From: Rhyacophila brunnea
Taxonomy: Eukaryota; Arthropoda; Insecta; Trichoptera; Rhyacophilidae
Direction: 5' to 3'
Length of the DNA: 64,000 bases
Assembly: GCA_022495005.1 (NCBI GenBank)
Contig: JAGYXB010001943.1
Coordinates: 558,001-622,000 of the forward strand
Positions 22,121 to 34,358 of the stretch are shown in pieces. The notes under the pieces were generated by a model. The model saw nothing but the letters and a program-made list of their open reading frames with translations. It had not been told where the DNA came from and did not search any database. The translations under genes and the position numbers were made by a program. The stretch's first letter is position 1; every line of letters begins with the position of its first letter.

Positions 22121-23270
22121 AGGGCTGGATTTACCATAGAGCTAAGGGTGCCATGTATAGCCCAGGGTCCCCGTCAATGGTAGGGCCCAGGAACCCCAAG
22201 AAATCTATGAATAAACCATGAGAAAAAAATAGTCGCCTCCGTGCCAAGCTCGATGAAAGTGGGTAGATACATTATTAAATTTAGTAATGTGTAATAATAT
22301 TTAATTCAATTACAAAAAAATATGCTACTGGAAACTCACAGTCAAATAGTTAATAACAAGATAAAAAAGAACTTTTTATAAAAGTACAACGTTCTTAAAT
22401 TGCATATTAAAGCACGTATATATTAATAATTTAGTTACTAGGACCCCTGATCCCCAGCAACCGATAATGGTGTCGAAATAACTTTTCTTACAAAACAGAA
22501 TTAACTGAAAATGAATTCAATTCAGATAGCTAAAAAAATGCATTGGCATCGTGTTCTGATATATTCTAAAAGTTTCAAATGTCTAGCTAGTCGGAAGTTA
22601 GTTAAAAATCGATTGCAAGATTTGGACAAACAAGAAAAAAATTGTACTGGCCAAACAAGAATACGAGATAAGAAAAACATTGTAAAAATATATAAAACTT
22701 GTGAGTGAATTAATGTCGACGCCCATTACGCCGGTTAATGTCTGCGTTTCCTTGTATGCCCCGCGCAAGTATACCCCGCCGACTTATACATTTCCTACTT
22801 GAAGGGTCGACATGCGTGTGGAGGTCAATCGCTACCACCGGTGTTTTGTATCGACGGACAGCTAGAGAAAGTCTTGTGATCTTTTTCAGTTGGCATTTTT
22901 GCTAATTAACCACGCGTATAATAACTGCAATAAAACATAATAATAAAATTGTACAGCGGTATGTGTCAATGGAATAATTTATTGTGTCGAACTCTGTAAT
23001 TAAAATAATTAGGGCGGAATCGAATTACATAGGAATTACCTTTATGGGTAATACCTTTATGGGTTTTTTATGACTTTACTATAATAATACGTAAGAAAGT
23101 GACTTTTGTCTCTGGGTACATTTTTGTAAAATGGAGCTGAAAATCCTTTAGGAAATAAACATTTAAAAAAATATTGCGGTTTTTTTGGAAAAACAAAGAT
23201 ATACATTAGATATTATTACTTTATTAGACATCAGACAACAACGATTTGCCGGAATCAATAAATCTGCCCC
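22121..23270. mobile_element. Candidate hAT-like element with decayed ends
   Basis: The left end CAGGGCTGGATTTACCATAGAGC has a hAT-style terminus. The sequence ATCAATAAATCTGCCCCTG at about 23252-23270 could be its right end. The candidate 8-bp flanks (CCAATGCT and CTATTATT) do not match, so the pairing is uncertain. The interior contains an R4 repeat copy and a GC-rich block at 22715-22870. Confidence 0.3.
22345..22708 (+). repeat. R4 repeat, copy 1
   Basis: Shares long segments with 62745-63235: ACAAAACAGAATTAACTGAA, TGTTCTGATATATTC, TTTCAAATGTCTAGCTAGTC, AGTTAGTTAAAAATCGATTG and CTGGCCAAACAAGAATACG. It lacks about 100 bp that the other copy has near 62800-62900. The 65-codon frame over its right part is not open in the other copy, so it is not a conserved gene. 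Class unknown. Confidence 0.7.
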
Positions 23271-23635
23271 TGCTATTATTATCATTATTCTTTAAACATT
23301 GGCACAGTTTATAATATCCACACTTATGATTTATAAACCCCGAACTATATAGGTATCTCTACGTGATTATATACGGCATCGAACTGTCAGAGTCTGCGCC
23401 ATAAAGCTTCCCCCAGTTCTCTCTGTGATGCATCCCTTGTAAATTATGCGTTTCTATATCAAGCCGGATTTACGACTTTGCACCCTAAAACTACAGGTGG
23501 GAATCACTCTGGTTTTAAATCATGGCGTACTAAAAACAAAAACCTCAGCAAAACCTATAAAGTTAAACTATCAAATCAAAATTCCAACCTCGATATTGTT
23601 CGCATGCTGTGTTCGCATATTGCTGGATAAGATAT
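23271..23635. other. No gene; possible decayed hAT end
   Basis: AAGCCGGATTTACGACTTTGCACC at about 23461 resembles the GGATTTACCATAG ends at 16147 and 22127. No partner end was found. Confidence 0.25.
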
Positions 23636-23643
23636 CAACGAAT

Positions 23644-23874
23644 CAGCGCTCTAAATGGAAAATTTTACGAACCGGAGCGCTCAATAATTTTCTGTAAATA
23701 TTCAGATAGTTATCTAATTTTATGTATATATTATAAAAATAAATGTGTTAATTTTTGTTATATTATAGCCTGCTTAGCTCAAATGGTAAAATATTTATTT
23801 TCACGAGACGAAGCTATGATTTTGGGGATTTCGTGAACGGCGTTCCGATGCATTCCAGTCCATTTCGAGCCCTG
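23644..23874 (+). mobile_element. hAT MITE family 1, copy 3
   Basis: 231 bp, starting CAGCGCTCTAAATGGAAAA and ending CCATTTCGAGCCCTG. The 8-bp flanks are CAACGAAT (23636-23643) and CAACAAAT (23875-23882), one mismatch. Internal landmarks (GAACCGGAGCGCTCAA, AAAAATAAATGTGTTA, TTCACGAGACGAAG) align with the other copies. Confidence 0.9.
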
Positions 23875-23882
23875 CAACAAAT

Positions 23883-25037
23883 TCTACCCATGATTATAAT
23901 AATACGAAAAACAATTTCTCAGCTACCAGTTTTATTTTAACTTGATAAAATATTATTCTTATTTTTAAATTTGCTAATTTCTAATAAATGATTCATAATA
24001 TCTATGTTGTTTGAATAATGTTTATTTTAATGAGTTATAAAATCATTTATTATTATCTAAGAAAAGTAGGCACATTATACTAAATACATAAATAATTATT
24101 ATATATTTTTATACAACACACTTTTACTGCCATCTATCAACATTTAAAACAACGCAATCAAAAGCGCCTGTAATATTTGTTTATAGGCAATTCATATAGC
24201 TTGTTTTGCAATACTATTGTAGTTCTATTTTATACCACGGCGTTGGAAAATTCAAAATACGTTTCTCAGATATTGGAAATTCTTCATAAACAATTGAATT
24301 CGGTGCTTGTAGATGTATAATTTTATTACTCTCGAATAGTTAATAATTAGTAAGATAGTGCTAGATCTCATCAATAAATTCGGTATGTATATATTAATAA
24401 GGTTGATTGGCGTGAATAGATGGGTGTCTACTTAATTATTGTTCGTATCAAATAATTAATCGTGCAAACTAACCTCATTGAGTAGTGTGTTATTTTATAA
24501 AATCAATATAATTCATACTATCGTATAATATCTTGTTATACAGATATACCTACTCCATCCATACGGTAAACGGATAAAACAGGACATGGATAAACAGAAC
24601 AATATGATAATATAACAGAACATGAAAAAGCAGAACGGTGACAAGACAGAACATGAAGAAACAGAACAGTGTCAAAGCAGAACAGCTAATAGAAAAATAA
24701 AACATTAATTTTTGTTATATCTAATTATTAATTAATCGCTTCCTTAGTATTTCCTTATTACAAAATATGGAGAATCAGTTGAAGTTTCTGGGCAAGCCTG
24801 CACTATTTTTGTAGAAATTTATTTTACCATAATATTTCAGATAAATTTTGTATGTCATCAACATGAATAAAGGAGTATAACTGTTTTAGTGCAATACTAC
24901 AGATTATTAGGTACCTACATGCATTGATTTAATTTAAATATATGAGGGAATTTATGGTGCTTCTTTATAATTTTAGAAATAATGTTATTTTTTATTATAT
25001 TTGCATAATGATAATAATAATAATAATATATATTTAT
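23883..25037. other. AT-rich stretch
   Basis: No gene seen. Contains the degenerate minisatellite at 24573-24705 and a (TAA)n microsatellite at about 25008-25030 next to the SINE1 tail. Confidence 0.4.
24573..24705 (+). repeat. Degenerate minisatellite (ACAGAACATGA unit)
   Basis: Roughly six or seven diverged units built on AAACAGAACATGAAGA (for example AACAGAACATGAAAAAGC, GACAGAACATGAAGAAAC, CAAAGCAGAACAGC). Unit length drifts between about 16 and 22 bp. Confidence 0.65.
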
Positions 25038-25276
25038 TTTCGACCATGTCTGATCATAATAAGTCTATGGGTCTCCACACAGTGGAGGTTTGTATTAACA
25101 AATTTTGTTTTTACGAGAAATTTTAATGGATGTCAGCCACTTGCTCAACCTATTAGAGCCATACTCTGATTCATACACAAATTGAAAAACAGTATGTGTA
25201 CTTGGCAGACCCAGGATTCGCACCTGGGAACCACGACGCTATAGGCTGATGCTTCAACCGCGCGGCCATCATGGGT
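25038..25276 (-). repeat. SINE1 copy
   Basis: Reverse complement of the family reference: CGACCATGTCTGATCATAAT, CTCCACACAGTGGAGG, GGATGTCAGCCACTTGCTC, AACCTATTAGAGCCATACTC, a B box (GGATTCGCACC, minus strand GGTGCGAATCC), and CTTCAACCGCGCGGCCATC. Near full length; a (TAA)-rich tail adjoins it on the low-coordinate side, as expected for a minus-strand SINE. Confidence 0.85.
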
Positions 25277-26680
25277 TTATATGTAATGTAATAGGTATAA
25301 TTACAATACCAAACCTCGATTGTATATAAATAAAGAGGATTGCAAGTTCTGGCTTAGTTATAATAAAGCGAGACCTTTACTTTTCATTTCAAAGTAAATA
25401 TCACTTTGGCGTGTATAAACTGAGCATGCCACTGTTTATTAAAAACGAAACCGGAAAACAGTGTTCTCCCAAACTGTAGAATAAAAACGAAACTTTAATA
25501 TCTTAATACTTATTTGCTCATTTATCAACGATTTTGCAGTATGGTATACCTACCTACAGATGATTGCGGAGCATCCGATATTAATTATTTACTACCGAAG
25601 CTGTCATTAGTAGTTAATGTCCACCAAACCAAGCAAAATTTCGTCGAATTTGAAACAACAATTTATTCCACCACTGCTTGGAGACTTCAGTGCGGGTTAA
25701 GCCAACAACGAATATCATTTCCATTTTTAAATAAACGCCGGTACATATTGCAAGGGATGCGTTTTGTTTTTTTTTATTATTTTGTTGGATTTTTATTGCA
25801 AATGGCGCTGGTGCAACACTGACTCGCCAATTGTTTTCATACGGTAAACATAACACACATAAATATCTGGCAGAGTATCACCATCGCAGCAGTATGTTTC
25901 CAAAATTATAGTGAATCATTTTCTTTAAATATTTATTTTGGTAGGTAGGTACTATATTAATGGTAGTTTTTTTTTCTGTAGCATTTTACGGTATCCAACA
26001 AAGACATAGAAAAATCATGCTCTATATAGAAGGAGCTTAAATATGTAGCGTCCCAGTTCAAGCCAATCCGTAGCAGGCCTCGAAACTGTCAATAACGAAG
26101 TCATAAAAGTAATCTCACGATGGTGACATCCGACGTGATGAAAAACTAAAAATGAAAAACACTATCTCCCGTGACAATTTAAACTTTCAAAACTTTCAAA
26201 CTTTAAAATTACACGTAAAATTACGGACTCTTTCGGTAAACCTACCTACTTCAAACAATCAAAAACACTTGAATTGCCAAATTTGTTCAACATGGAGTAT
26301 CACGAATTGCACGCGAACGCAACTCCAGCACCACTACCTTAATTGAACGTAGTTATGCAGAATGTACATTAATGTCGAGCTGAGATAATGGCACTTTAGT
26401 AACAACATGATTATTAAAAATGTATGTCAAAATGTAAAATGTCAAATAGTAAATAGTATTTTATTTCAAGAATATTTTTATGCGGCTTGGCTATTTTCAG
26501 CAGAATGTAGAGAAAACCTTCTCGCATCTGATCTATATCAAATCTCATTTTTTTTTATTTTTTGTGGACTGGCTACTTTCAGCATAACTATGTCCAATTA
26601 TGGTATCACCAGGTAGCAGGTACACCTCCCGACAACGCCGCACGACTAATTATTGTCATTTACTTATAACTGTGTTTGTA
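25277..26680. other. No gene recognised
   Basis: Open frames at 25514-25822 (plus) and 25614-25856 (minus) overlap on opposite strands and show no domain. AAATGGCGCT at 25800-25809 is CTCF-like. Nothing else is supportable. Confidence 0.3.
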
Positions 26681-26778
26681 TAGGTTGAGCAAGTGGCTAA
26701 CATACATTTCTCGTAAAGACAAAAATCTGTTAATACAACCTCAATTCTGTGAAGGTTCATACGGTTTTCTTACGATCG
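26681..26778 (+). repeat. SINE1 3' part
   Basis: TAGGTTGAGCAAGTGGCTAA, CATTTCTCGTAAAGAC, AATCTGTTAATACAACCTC, TTCTGTGAAGGTTC and TTACGATCG match the 3' half of SINE1. The tRNA-like head is missing. Confidence 0.75.
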
Positions 26779-29544
26779 ATTATTGTAATATACAATATAA
26801 TGAGGTTGTTGTTTCATTTCTTACAGCATTCACAGCATCCGCTCGCCATCATACAAGGGCCAATATATTCAGGCTATGGCACGAAACTGTGAATTTCGGT
26901 CTCCAAGTACTAAGTATTGATTATACTACGAATGCAATATTGTGGTAAATTGTTTGTAGAAAGTGATGATTGTTTCATACTGAAAAAAAAATGTTTTCGC
27001 AATAAATATCTTATCTTAGCATATTATCTAACTAATAAGGAATGTCCCAAAAAGATACTTTCAATATCCTGGCTGTGATTGGCATTCAACAGAGTGAGCA
27101 TGGTTCCTAGTTTCACTTACACCTATCATTGCTTCGGTTTATTCTTTAATATAAGAAGACAACAAAAGAGTCAGACAAACAACTTTAAATACATAGCATT
27201 TCAACGGGTAAATATCTAATAGTTTTATCATATGTGTAACTCTAACTTCATTGAATCGCAAAACAAAATATTTTAAACATACATCTTTTATACCACCGTG
27301 CTTCCATTTTTTCGTACATTCAGATGTGTGGTTTTTATTGCATGCGATATTGCATTCAATATTTCACAATTGCAAATCGTGTGTGAATATTTCAAACATA
27401 ACGCTAGGAAGAAAATCATTATATCGAAACAACATATTCCACCTGGGAGATATCAATAATATTGAAGGTAAGTATATTATATTTTTTTTTTCAATTTTGT
27501 TTTGTTTTAGACTTAAATTTCTTCTAAACATTTTGAACTTTTGCGGTACAGAGTCTAGAAACAGAACAATAATATATGCCATCGTAAATAGTCCTTAATA
27601 CTTCATTGCTGGAAAAAAATTGTGTGGGAATAAATAAATTATAATTAAACAGATAATTAAAAATTGTAGATATTCGAATATACACATAGATGCCTACTTT
27701 GTGAATTAAAAAAAACAATGCATGGGCGAAAGCTCTAGCGGATTCCGACCTTCGATATCAATTCCTGATAGAACCATTATTTTTGTTTTGTAATATAATA
27801 ACATTAGACGCAAATAATTAGACTTAAACCACGTTTTATAGCATTTAAAAAGGTTGACAACCTCTGTTAGCGTCTTGAGTCTAGACAATCATGATAAATC
27901 GAATCTTTTTGATTGATTAAAAAATACAGTTGTACAGTTTTATCGCAAATCATTTAATCCGATCGCAAAGATGTTTCGAATTCCCACAGCAGTTAAAACA
28001 AAATACATCTTCTTGTATCGTAAATTATGATGACAACAATCGTAAAACTTATGGATTTAATTATCAGACTCGTTTTTACTATTATAATGATAAATGTGTG
28101 ATGTTTTGGATCGATTGTGAAATAATCACTATTTATATTAATGTGATATTATAAGTAAAAAGGGTCATTATTAAGTTTATCAAGTGATATTATACTGAAG
28201 TTATAACATTTTTTTTTTTAGATCTGATGATGATAATTATAATCAATGCGTAATATATAAATTATTTGGAATGCTTATTGTACCTATATTATTATATTTT
28301 AATTTGTTTAATTCAATGTTTTTCCATAAAGGTACGAGTATAACAGTAAAGTCGATTGAATGTAATATAATGTATAGCCATGTTATGGCGTACAATAAAT
28401 AAATATTGAAATTATTGAACGAATTTGGCAATATACCAAATATATCGTTTTATTTTGGAAACTCTATTTTCTTAATATAAGCCATGTGAACCAAGTCCAT
28501 TCTGGTTAGTTTTGATTAAACTAGGTTCAAACATAATATTTGAGTATTTCTAATTCTGCTAGGGTTTGATTGCCCTTACAGAATAACTCAAATGTGCTCA
28601 ACATAACACTTAAGAACTATTTTTACCTTACCTTTATCCAGATTCCAGATGATAACCATCCGTGCTATTTTTGCTTATTATTATTTCACTCAGTCGGTTC
28701 AAACAACTGTTGGGCCCATCGGACCGTCCGACTGGATAGGCACAAAGGGCAATTTTGATTTATTGATACTTGATTGTTAGCATTTTTAACTAAAAGTAAT
28801 ATTATAAATTCTATAAAAGCGCACTTGACTGTATGTCGAGCTTAATCTTAGCTGAGACATTCCCATTCATAAAAAAATAATGATGTTTCACACACATTCA
28901 TATGATCCCGTGATACAGCCGATTAAGACCCAATGAGGTGGTGATGGTGGGGTCATTAACTTCAACGTGTCATTTTTTACACCACACAGTACAATACATA
29001 TATGACTTATAATAAATAATATTTGCATCTGAGATGCCTAATGGTTACAATGTATTACTATACCGCATGTTCTTGGAGATTTCATCTCCAAATTTACCAA
29101 CTTTATGACATCAGTTGTAAAGTTTACTGCTTCTGATTTGGCAAGGCGTAAGTAAAGTTATATGCGAAGAGTTTTTTTTAAAGCTCAAGGCAATCAAATA
29201 AAATCTGACAAGCGAGTAGTGAGAATTAAAAAAATATCCTCGTGTTTTCTTTTATGACATTTAATTCTTTGTTTATACATACATTGCAAAACAAACAATA
29301 AAACAACTCAATCGTGGGTATACAAATTATTTTAAGTACCTTGTCCTTTTATAATATACGACATAATTGTATAAAGAAATAATCGCCTATTTGACTACGT
29401 ACAAGAGAGGCAATTGGTTTCAAAGTCGATAACCCCAATTTTTCCTTTTCTTGTTATTCTTCATGATTCTGTTATTCTGTGTGTACCTTTCCTTCGTACC
29501 TATGTATATTTATAAAATATCAAATATAGGTCCGTTGGTTAGTT
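26779..29544. other. No gene recognised
   Basis: AT-rich. A good 5' splice-site-like GAAGGTAAGTAT lies at 27464-27475 downstream of a 115-codon frame, but no matching acceptor or protein signature supports an exon. A moderately GC-rich stretch near 28640-28755 is unassigned. Confidence 0.35.
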
Positions 29545-29885
29545 TAAATGGTATTGAACCGGATATTAATTGAAAAGTGATTTATATTCGTCAGCCGCCA
29601 TTTTTTGCCACGTTCGTGGTAGTATTCGTAATTCTTGTTTTTCCAGTACAAATATTTTCTTGTGTCCAGTTCTAGCAACTAAATTATTAATATATACGTG
29701 CGTTACGATGGAAATCAATATGAAATGTCAAAATGACATTTCAGTATTCCCATATTTATTCAGTATTTCTATCAAGTACAAAAAAAAGTATTTATTAATA
29801 CATAGGATTGTTAAGTTTATATGATTCAAGAAAATTTAAAAACGTGGTATATAAAAAGTTCTTTTTATCTTGTAATTATTATTAT
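29545..29885 (-). repeat. R4 repeat, copy 2 (internally deleted)
   Basis: The minus strand reads AAAGAACTTTTTATATACCACG, TTGATAGAAATACTGAATAA, TACTGAAATGTCATTTTGAC and TATATTAATAATTTAG, matching 62755-62945. It then jumps to TACTGGAAAAACAAGAATTACG, which corresponds to 63178-63197. About 230 bp of the 62.7-kb copy are missing. Confidence 0.7.
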
Positions 29886-29937
29886 TAATGTCCTTGATTT
29901 TTCGTACAAGGTGCCCATTTTTTTCGTTTCCGGAAAC

Positions 29938-30325
29938 TTGTACGTATGCAGTTCGCCGTATCGCACTTCATCGTGAAATGTTGTATCGGAAATATATGGC
30001 CGTATAATAAAAACCGTCCAACTTCTTTGGGTCATACAGTACTAACATAAAATTCATGCCTAAATAAAACACGGTTCTTGTCGGTTTACATTTTACAGAA
30101 AACTAGCAGCAAACCAATTTTGAAAATGGCCGATATACTGGATTATTTGTTAGGTTAGGTTTTCATTCTTGAATTCATGAATTTTGCCGAAATCAGCTAT
30201 GAAAATTGAATAAATGTTCATATTGAATCCAATAAAACTGGAGAGCGTATAGTATACGGCCATCTCTTTCCGATAAGAAAGCTCACGGCGAACTGTGCCA
30301 CGATGAAATGTTTTACGTACCTACA
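29938..30325. mobile_element. MITE with about 70-100-bp imperfect inverted ends
   Basis: The left arm has GTACGTATGCAGTTCGCCGT, TCGTGAAATG, ATCGGAAATATATGGCCG. The right arm in reverse complement reads GTACGTAAAACATTTCATCG, GCACAGTTCGCCGTGAGC, ATCGGAAAGAGATGGCCG. Pieces occur in the same order in both but with small rearrangements. The core is AT-rich and noncoding. Related pieces at 16251-16386. Confidence 0.6.
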
Positions 30326-30625
30326 ATTTACATGACGTAACCCCAATTTTTATATTTGACCACTAACTTTAACCATATTTTTTTATTAATTTAATGACGA
30401 TTATTTAATTTTCTAATTTTTTTTAATTGTTAATTAATTAATATGCTATTTGCAGTCCTAAACGTGCTCGACGGTTTTAGTGATTATCTGGAAATTGCGG
30501 AAATTTAAAAAGTTACCAACTTTGATACTAACTGCCTCATTAGAGCGTCTAGCTAAATCAACCATGCAAAGCTAGTTTTGGTCATATTTTTACATTAATG
30601 AAATAGCATAAAATCATTCTTCATT

Positions 30626-31000
30626 TTTCTTCTTTTGGTGCCGAATTCCATCAAAAGTTGGCGACCGAATTGCAGTACAACAGATACCCAATGCCATTGG
30701 CATTGTGCCACTTATAAAGATATTCTTCTATCTACGTTTCTCCAGCCCTCTACGTTTTCCTATATCGTGAGCTGGAGTCAATCATACATATTCTGATACT
30801 ACTGATTTCTCTTATTGCTTTTTGGTCCATCTTAAATTCTCTTCATTGGTAATGTGATCAGCTCAAGATACTTTTTTGGTAAACCGATACAGTAACATCT
30901 CGAAAGTCTTCAAACTTCTTATACTCCGTTCTTTTAATGGCCAGACTTCGACGCAGTCCACCAGTACGAATTTTCAACACATTACCTACCAAATATTTAT
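30626..31000 (-). pseudogene. Non-LTR RT C-terminal fragment
   Basis: Minus-strand translation gives VEVWPLKERSIRSLKTFEML then, after damage, ADHITNEENLRWTKKQ. This matches the pattern of the post-RT region of insect LINEs (aromatic-T-L-K...LEAFEMWCYRR...ITNEEVL). Stops and frame changes interrupt it, and it ends in a 3' segment with a short A-rich tract (minus strand AAAAGAAGAA). It looks related to the fragments at 1405-1705 and 46815-46965. Confidence 0.6.
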
Positions 31001-31399
31001 GGTGAATTCCATTGCAGTGATTTTTGTCAGTACCTACCTTTATTTACGAGTACAGTGTAATGAATTACAAATCATTCTTCATGCAGTATTTTAAATGGCG
31101 TATAATCGATGCTTGCATTCTGATGGTTCTGCTTTGCGGTTTACAGTTGTATTTACTTTAGCGAATCATGGCACGTTCCGAAGTCTCAAAGAAAACCATG
31201 GACTGACCTTCAAGAATAATATGTTTGCGACGGATACTGGGTGTGCGGTGGGGTGGTATGATTTTAGGAGTAACGAGGAGACAATAGAGTTATCTCCATT
31301 CGTCATTTGATATTAAAGAAAAACTTATATGTGTGCCTGACTTTGATGGCCGTAACCCACTTTACTATGTTATCGTTATTTACAATACTACTTACAGAG
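31001..31399. other. No gene recognised
   Basis: An open frame at 31095-31310 overlaps moderately GC-rich sequence but has no recognisable domain. It could be further LINE debris. Confidence 0.25.
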
Positions 31400-31545
31400 T
31401 GTACACAATGGAGTTACGGGATATTGGCATGATCTGGATTGTCGAAATAAAACTGGCGAGGGATAAGGATTCTTGGAGGCGCCATATTGTAGTGTCCATA
31501 TTCTCCAGCTAATGGGCGGACATGGCCGAAGAAAAAGAAGATGTT
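31400..31545 (+). pseudogene. Non-LTR retrotransposon 3' scrap
   Basis: Reads RDKDSWRRHIV, a stop, then WADMAEEKED in one frame, resembling the terminal residues of LINE reverse transcriptases (RDR-x-W-R ... ADMAEE). Very short and decayed; assignment is tentative. Confidence 0.4.
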
Positions 31546-31677
31546 TTATAATGTATTATTGTTTTTGCATATTATGTAGGTACATTGATTATGATCCTCG
31601 TTCTTTTTTATTACTGTAGATTTTTCTCTTTTATTATGTAATTTAAATATTAGTGACCTTATATAAAACTGTATTTT

Positions 31678-31720
31678 ACCATGATATAATGGTAACTAAT
31701 ATTTACCATTATATCATGGT
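31678..31720. repeat. Perfect 18-bp stem hairpin
   Basis: ACCATGATATAATGGTAA (31678-31695), a 7-nt loop CTAATAT, and the exact complement TTACCATTATATCATGGT (31703-31720). Each arm is itself nearly palindromic, so cruciform forms are possible. Function unknown. Confidence 0.85.
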
Positions 31721-33925
31721 TGAAGGTGTTCTAGCGGGAATCTGTAGAGCTAAAGATCTCCTCCTCTATTCTTACACGTACATATATTTGCTGCGCAATA
31801 CAGTTTCTATTATTTACACATATAATGACTATACTGCCGTATGTTTGTTGCCATTTTCACGTAACTCAAAGTAATTAGATTAGGCACGTCCCTTTTACTT
31901 TTCCTTTGTCTCACAGGAGGGTGTATTATTTTTTTTTCAAACTACAGATGTCGCTGCAATGGCTGATTGCAATTTTAATGGCCAACCGTTAAATTTGAAA
32001 GCTTTCATTTTGGCGCGCAACGGGACACTTCCACTTCCGCCCGTATCACAAAAGCCCCTTACCTAACCTTAGAGAAAGCTCTGTTACTTCCGTGTCAATA
32101 TCCTAATATTTAGGTATTATACTCGTAAGTACTTTGATCGTAAAAATTTACTGCCATTTTTCGTCACCCGCTTGCACACTTTATTAGATTTTTTCGTTGA
32201 TGTTCGCGTATAATATATTTAATGCAACTGAGTATATTTTATTAGGTATTATTTTATAATTAAAATATATTTAAAAGATTTTACAAATTCACAGTATATA
32301 ATCTATATAGAAAGCAAAATTCAGAACCAAACGATAGACGTCTAACTTATAATTTGAGTCAGACAGACAGTCAGAGTGAGAGTGTTAGAATGTTAGAAGA
32401 AAAGCATGCAATTATTATTGTTTCAATAAAATTGTTTATTCTTTTTACTTCCACCTCTAAGAATGGTTCTGCATTTTGTCAATTATATAATTAATAATTA
32501 ATATTTTTGATGGGTTCCTAATAAAATGATATAGAATATAGTAAATTACCACAACCTCATATTATGTTCAGTCGAAACTAACGCATTGCGCAACCAGTAG
32601 CCCTCATCTATGACGATGATGTATTGATTATATTCGATTAGTTATAAGTTTAAATTTAAAATGTAGCTTAATTTATTTAACTTCGATTCAATGAGCCATA
32701 GATACTCTTAGTTCAACATCTTTCTATTTTCTTAAGTTATCTCTCTTCAAAAAGATAATGGTGTAAAACGTTTGATTCCTAAGTTACCTAAGTAACTATG
32801 TGTTTTTGTATAAATATTTTGTAGGTTCATAAAACTAATATTTGAGCAAAGTTATTGAATGAAAAACCTTATTCTGTAAAGATAGAGCCTAAGTATATAA
32901 AAATAAGGCAAAAAAGACCTCTAGAATTACCTCTAACCTAACCTAACTCTAAAATGAGAGGTTGTTCTTACATTTTTGTGTATACAAAAATTTGTCAAAC
33001 TGTAACATCAGTAATTTTTATAGAAACATCACAGAAGCCCTCATCTGGAAGCCGATTAAACATAGCAATTATACAGCGGTAGTAGTTTATATTTTATAAA
33101 ACTAATAGTTTTGATATTAATAGTTAGTTAAGACAAAAGGACGTAAGTGGCATCTTGCGAATTAATAGGGGAGCAATTATTTATAATAAGGGTTTGTTGT
33201 ATATTTTTCACTAACTACCTTATCAAAAATATAACGAATCTTACTTACATTTTTCCAAGACGCTGAAAATGATATATGTTGTACTAAATTTAATCTAACG
33301 GTCATAAAAATCACATTTTTTAACAACCTCGTATTTTCTTATTTAATCTATTTATGATCTATGGTTATAATTTTTTTTAATTACGCACTACGATTTTCAA
33401 ATACCTTCTACCTGTAATAAACAAATTTTAAAGCTTCCGTGATTTATATAAGATACGCACTCAACAAAACTTTACATATATTATATATGTACATCTAAAT
33501 GAATTTAGAGATACCCAATTATCCAGAATCACTGTGTATCACTGTAACGTAATGAAGTGGTAGGTAATAAAGAGTATGCATTCCAGATAATTCCGTACAG
33601 ACTTACCTCTTAATCTCACTGCAGAAACTTAACTCTCAGACACAGGCTAGACGATCTTAATCTTCAGATGCACTCTCAGAGACAGAGGAAAAGGACAACA
33701 AAATGGAATCCGCGAATGAAAACAATAAAAGTGTTTAACCGTTCTGATAAAAGGTTTTACGCGTTTAAAGAAAAACGATTTTCTTAACTGGATAACGACT
33801 TTTATAATAAGTACAGTTTGTAATATGTATATTCTTTTAGACCTACAAATTTTAATATTTTTAAAATTAATATTATAGTAGTTTTATATGGATACGTATT
33901 CATTAATTTATTGTTTACTATTTAA
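31721..33925. other. No gene; GC-richer patch at 31900-32100
   Basis: The patch contains GCTGATTGCAATTTTAATGG, TTTTGGCGCGCAACGGG and CCCTTACCTAACC, a mix of homeodomain-like and GC motifs. The rest is AT-rich and unassigned. Confidence 0.3.
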
Positions 33926-34082
33926 CGCCCACGTTGGCCGAGCGGCTAAAGTGGTGATTTATAATATCGTGGGTCTCAGGTTCGAATTTTGGGTCTAGAA
34001 AATATACACATTGTTGTTCAATCGCCAGAGTGTAGACCTAATAGGTTGAGCAAGTGGTTAACATCCGTTTCTCGTAAAAACG
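33926..34082 (+). repeat. SINE1 copy, 3'-truncated
   Basis: The best-preserved tRNA-like head of the family: CACGTTGGCCGAGCGGCTAA as A-box region and GGTTCGAATTT as B box. It is followed by GTGTAGACCTAATAGG, TTGAGCAAGTGG and CATCCGTTTCTCGTAAAAAC, where the match ends. The TGGCCGAGCGG motif resembles Leu/Ser-type tRNA heads, but there is no acceptor pairing. Confidence 0.85.
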
Positions 34083-34358
34083 GCACAACTAACAACGTTA
34101 GTTACTTAACTGAAATTGCAACTCAAACACTCATGTACTTAATAAAAGAGATATGGCAGCGTAGATGAAAAATAAAAACAAACCTTTTATAGATAAATAA
34201 ATTTTAATTTAAGTTTTTAGTTTTTCTATTGAAATTTATTTTGCGACCCAGTTTTCATCTGTCGCCATATTCTGCAAACTCACCAATGAAACATGTATAT
34301 AACCGATAGAGAATAATAGTCAATTACCGTTTATATCCGATGTTAATATATTAGAAGA

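Noticed and set aside
22511..22708. 65-codon lysine-rich frame as a possible small gene
   Set aside because: It sits in the R4 repeat and the equivalent part of the 62.7-kb copy carries indels, so there is no conserved frame.
25514..25856. Overlapping frames on both strands (102 and 80 codons)
   Set aside because: Neither has a recognisable domain, start context or repeat homology; mutually overlapping frames are expected by chance.
27251..27598. 115-codon frame followed by a strong GTAAGT donor, as a host exon
   Set aside because: The frame runs through the donor with no domain, and no convincing acceptor or partner exon was found. In AT-rich DNA such donors occur by chance.
33926..34000. 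Functional tRNA gene (Leu/Ser-like head)
   Set aside because: A and B boxes are good, but there is no acceptor-stem pairing or long variable arm, and it continues into the SINE1 body shared by several other loci.
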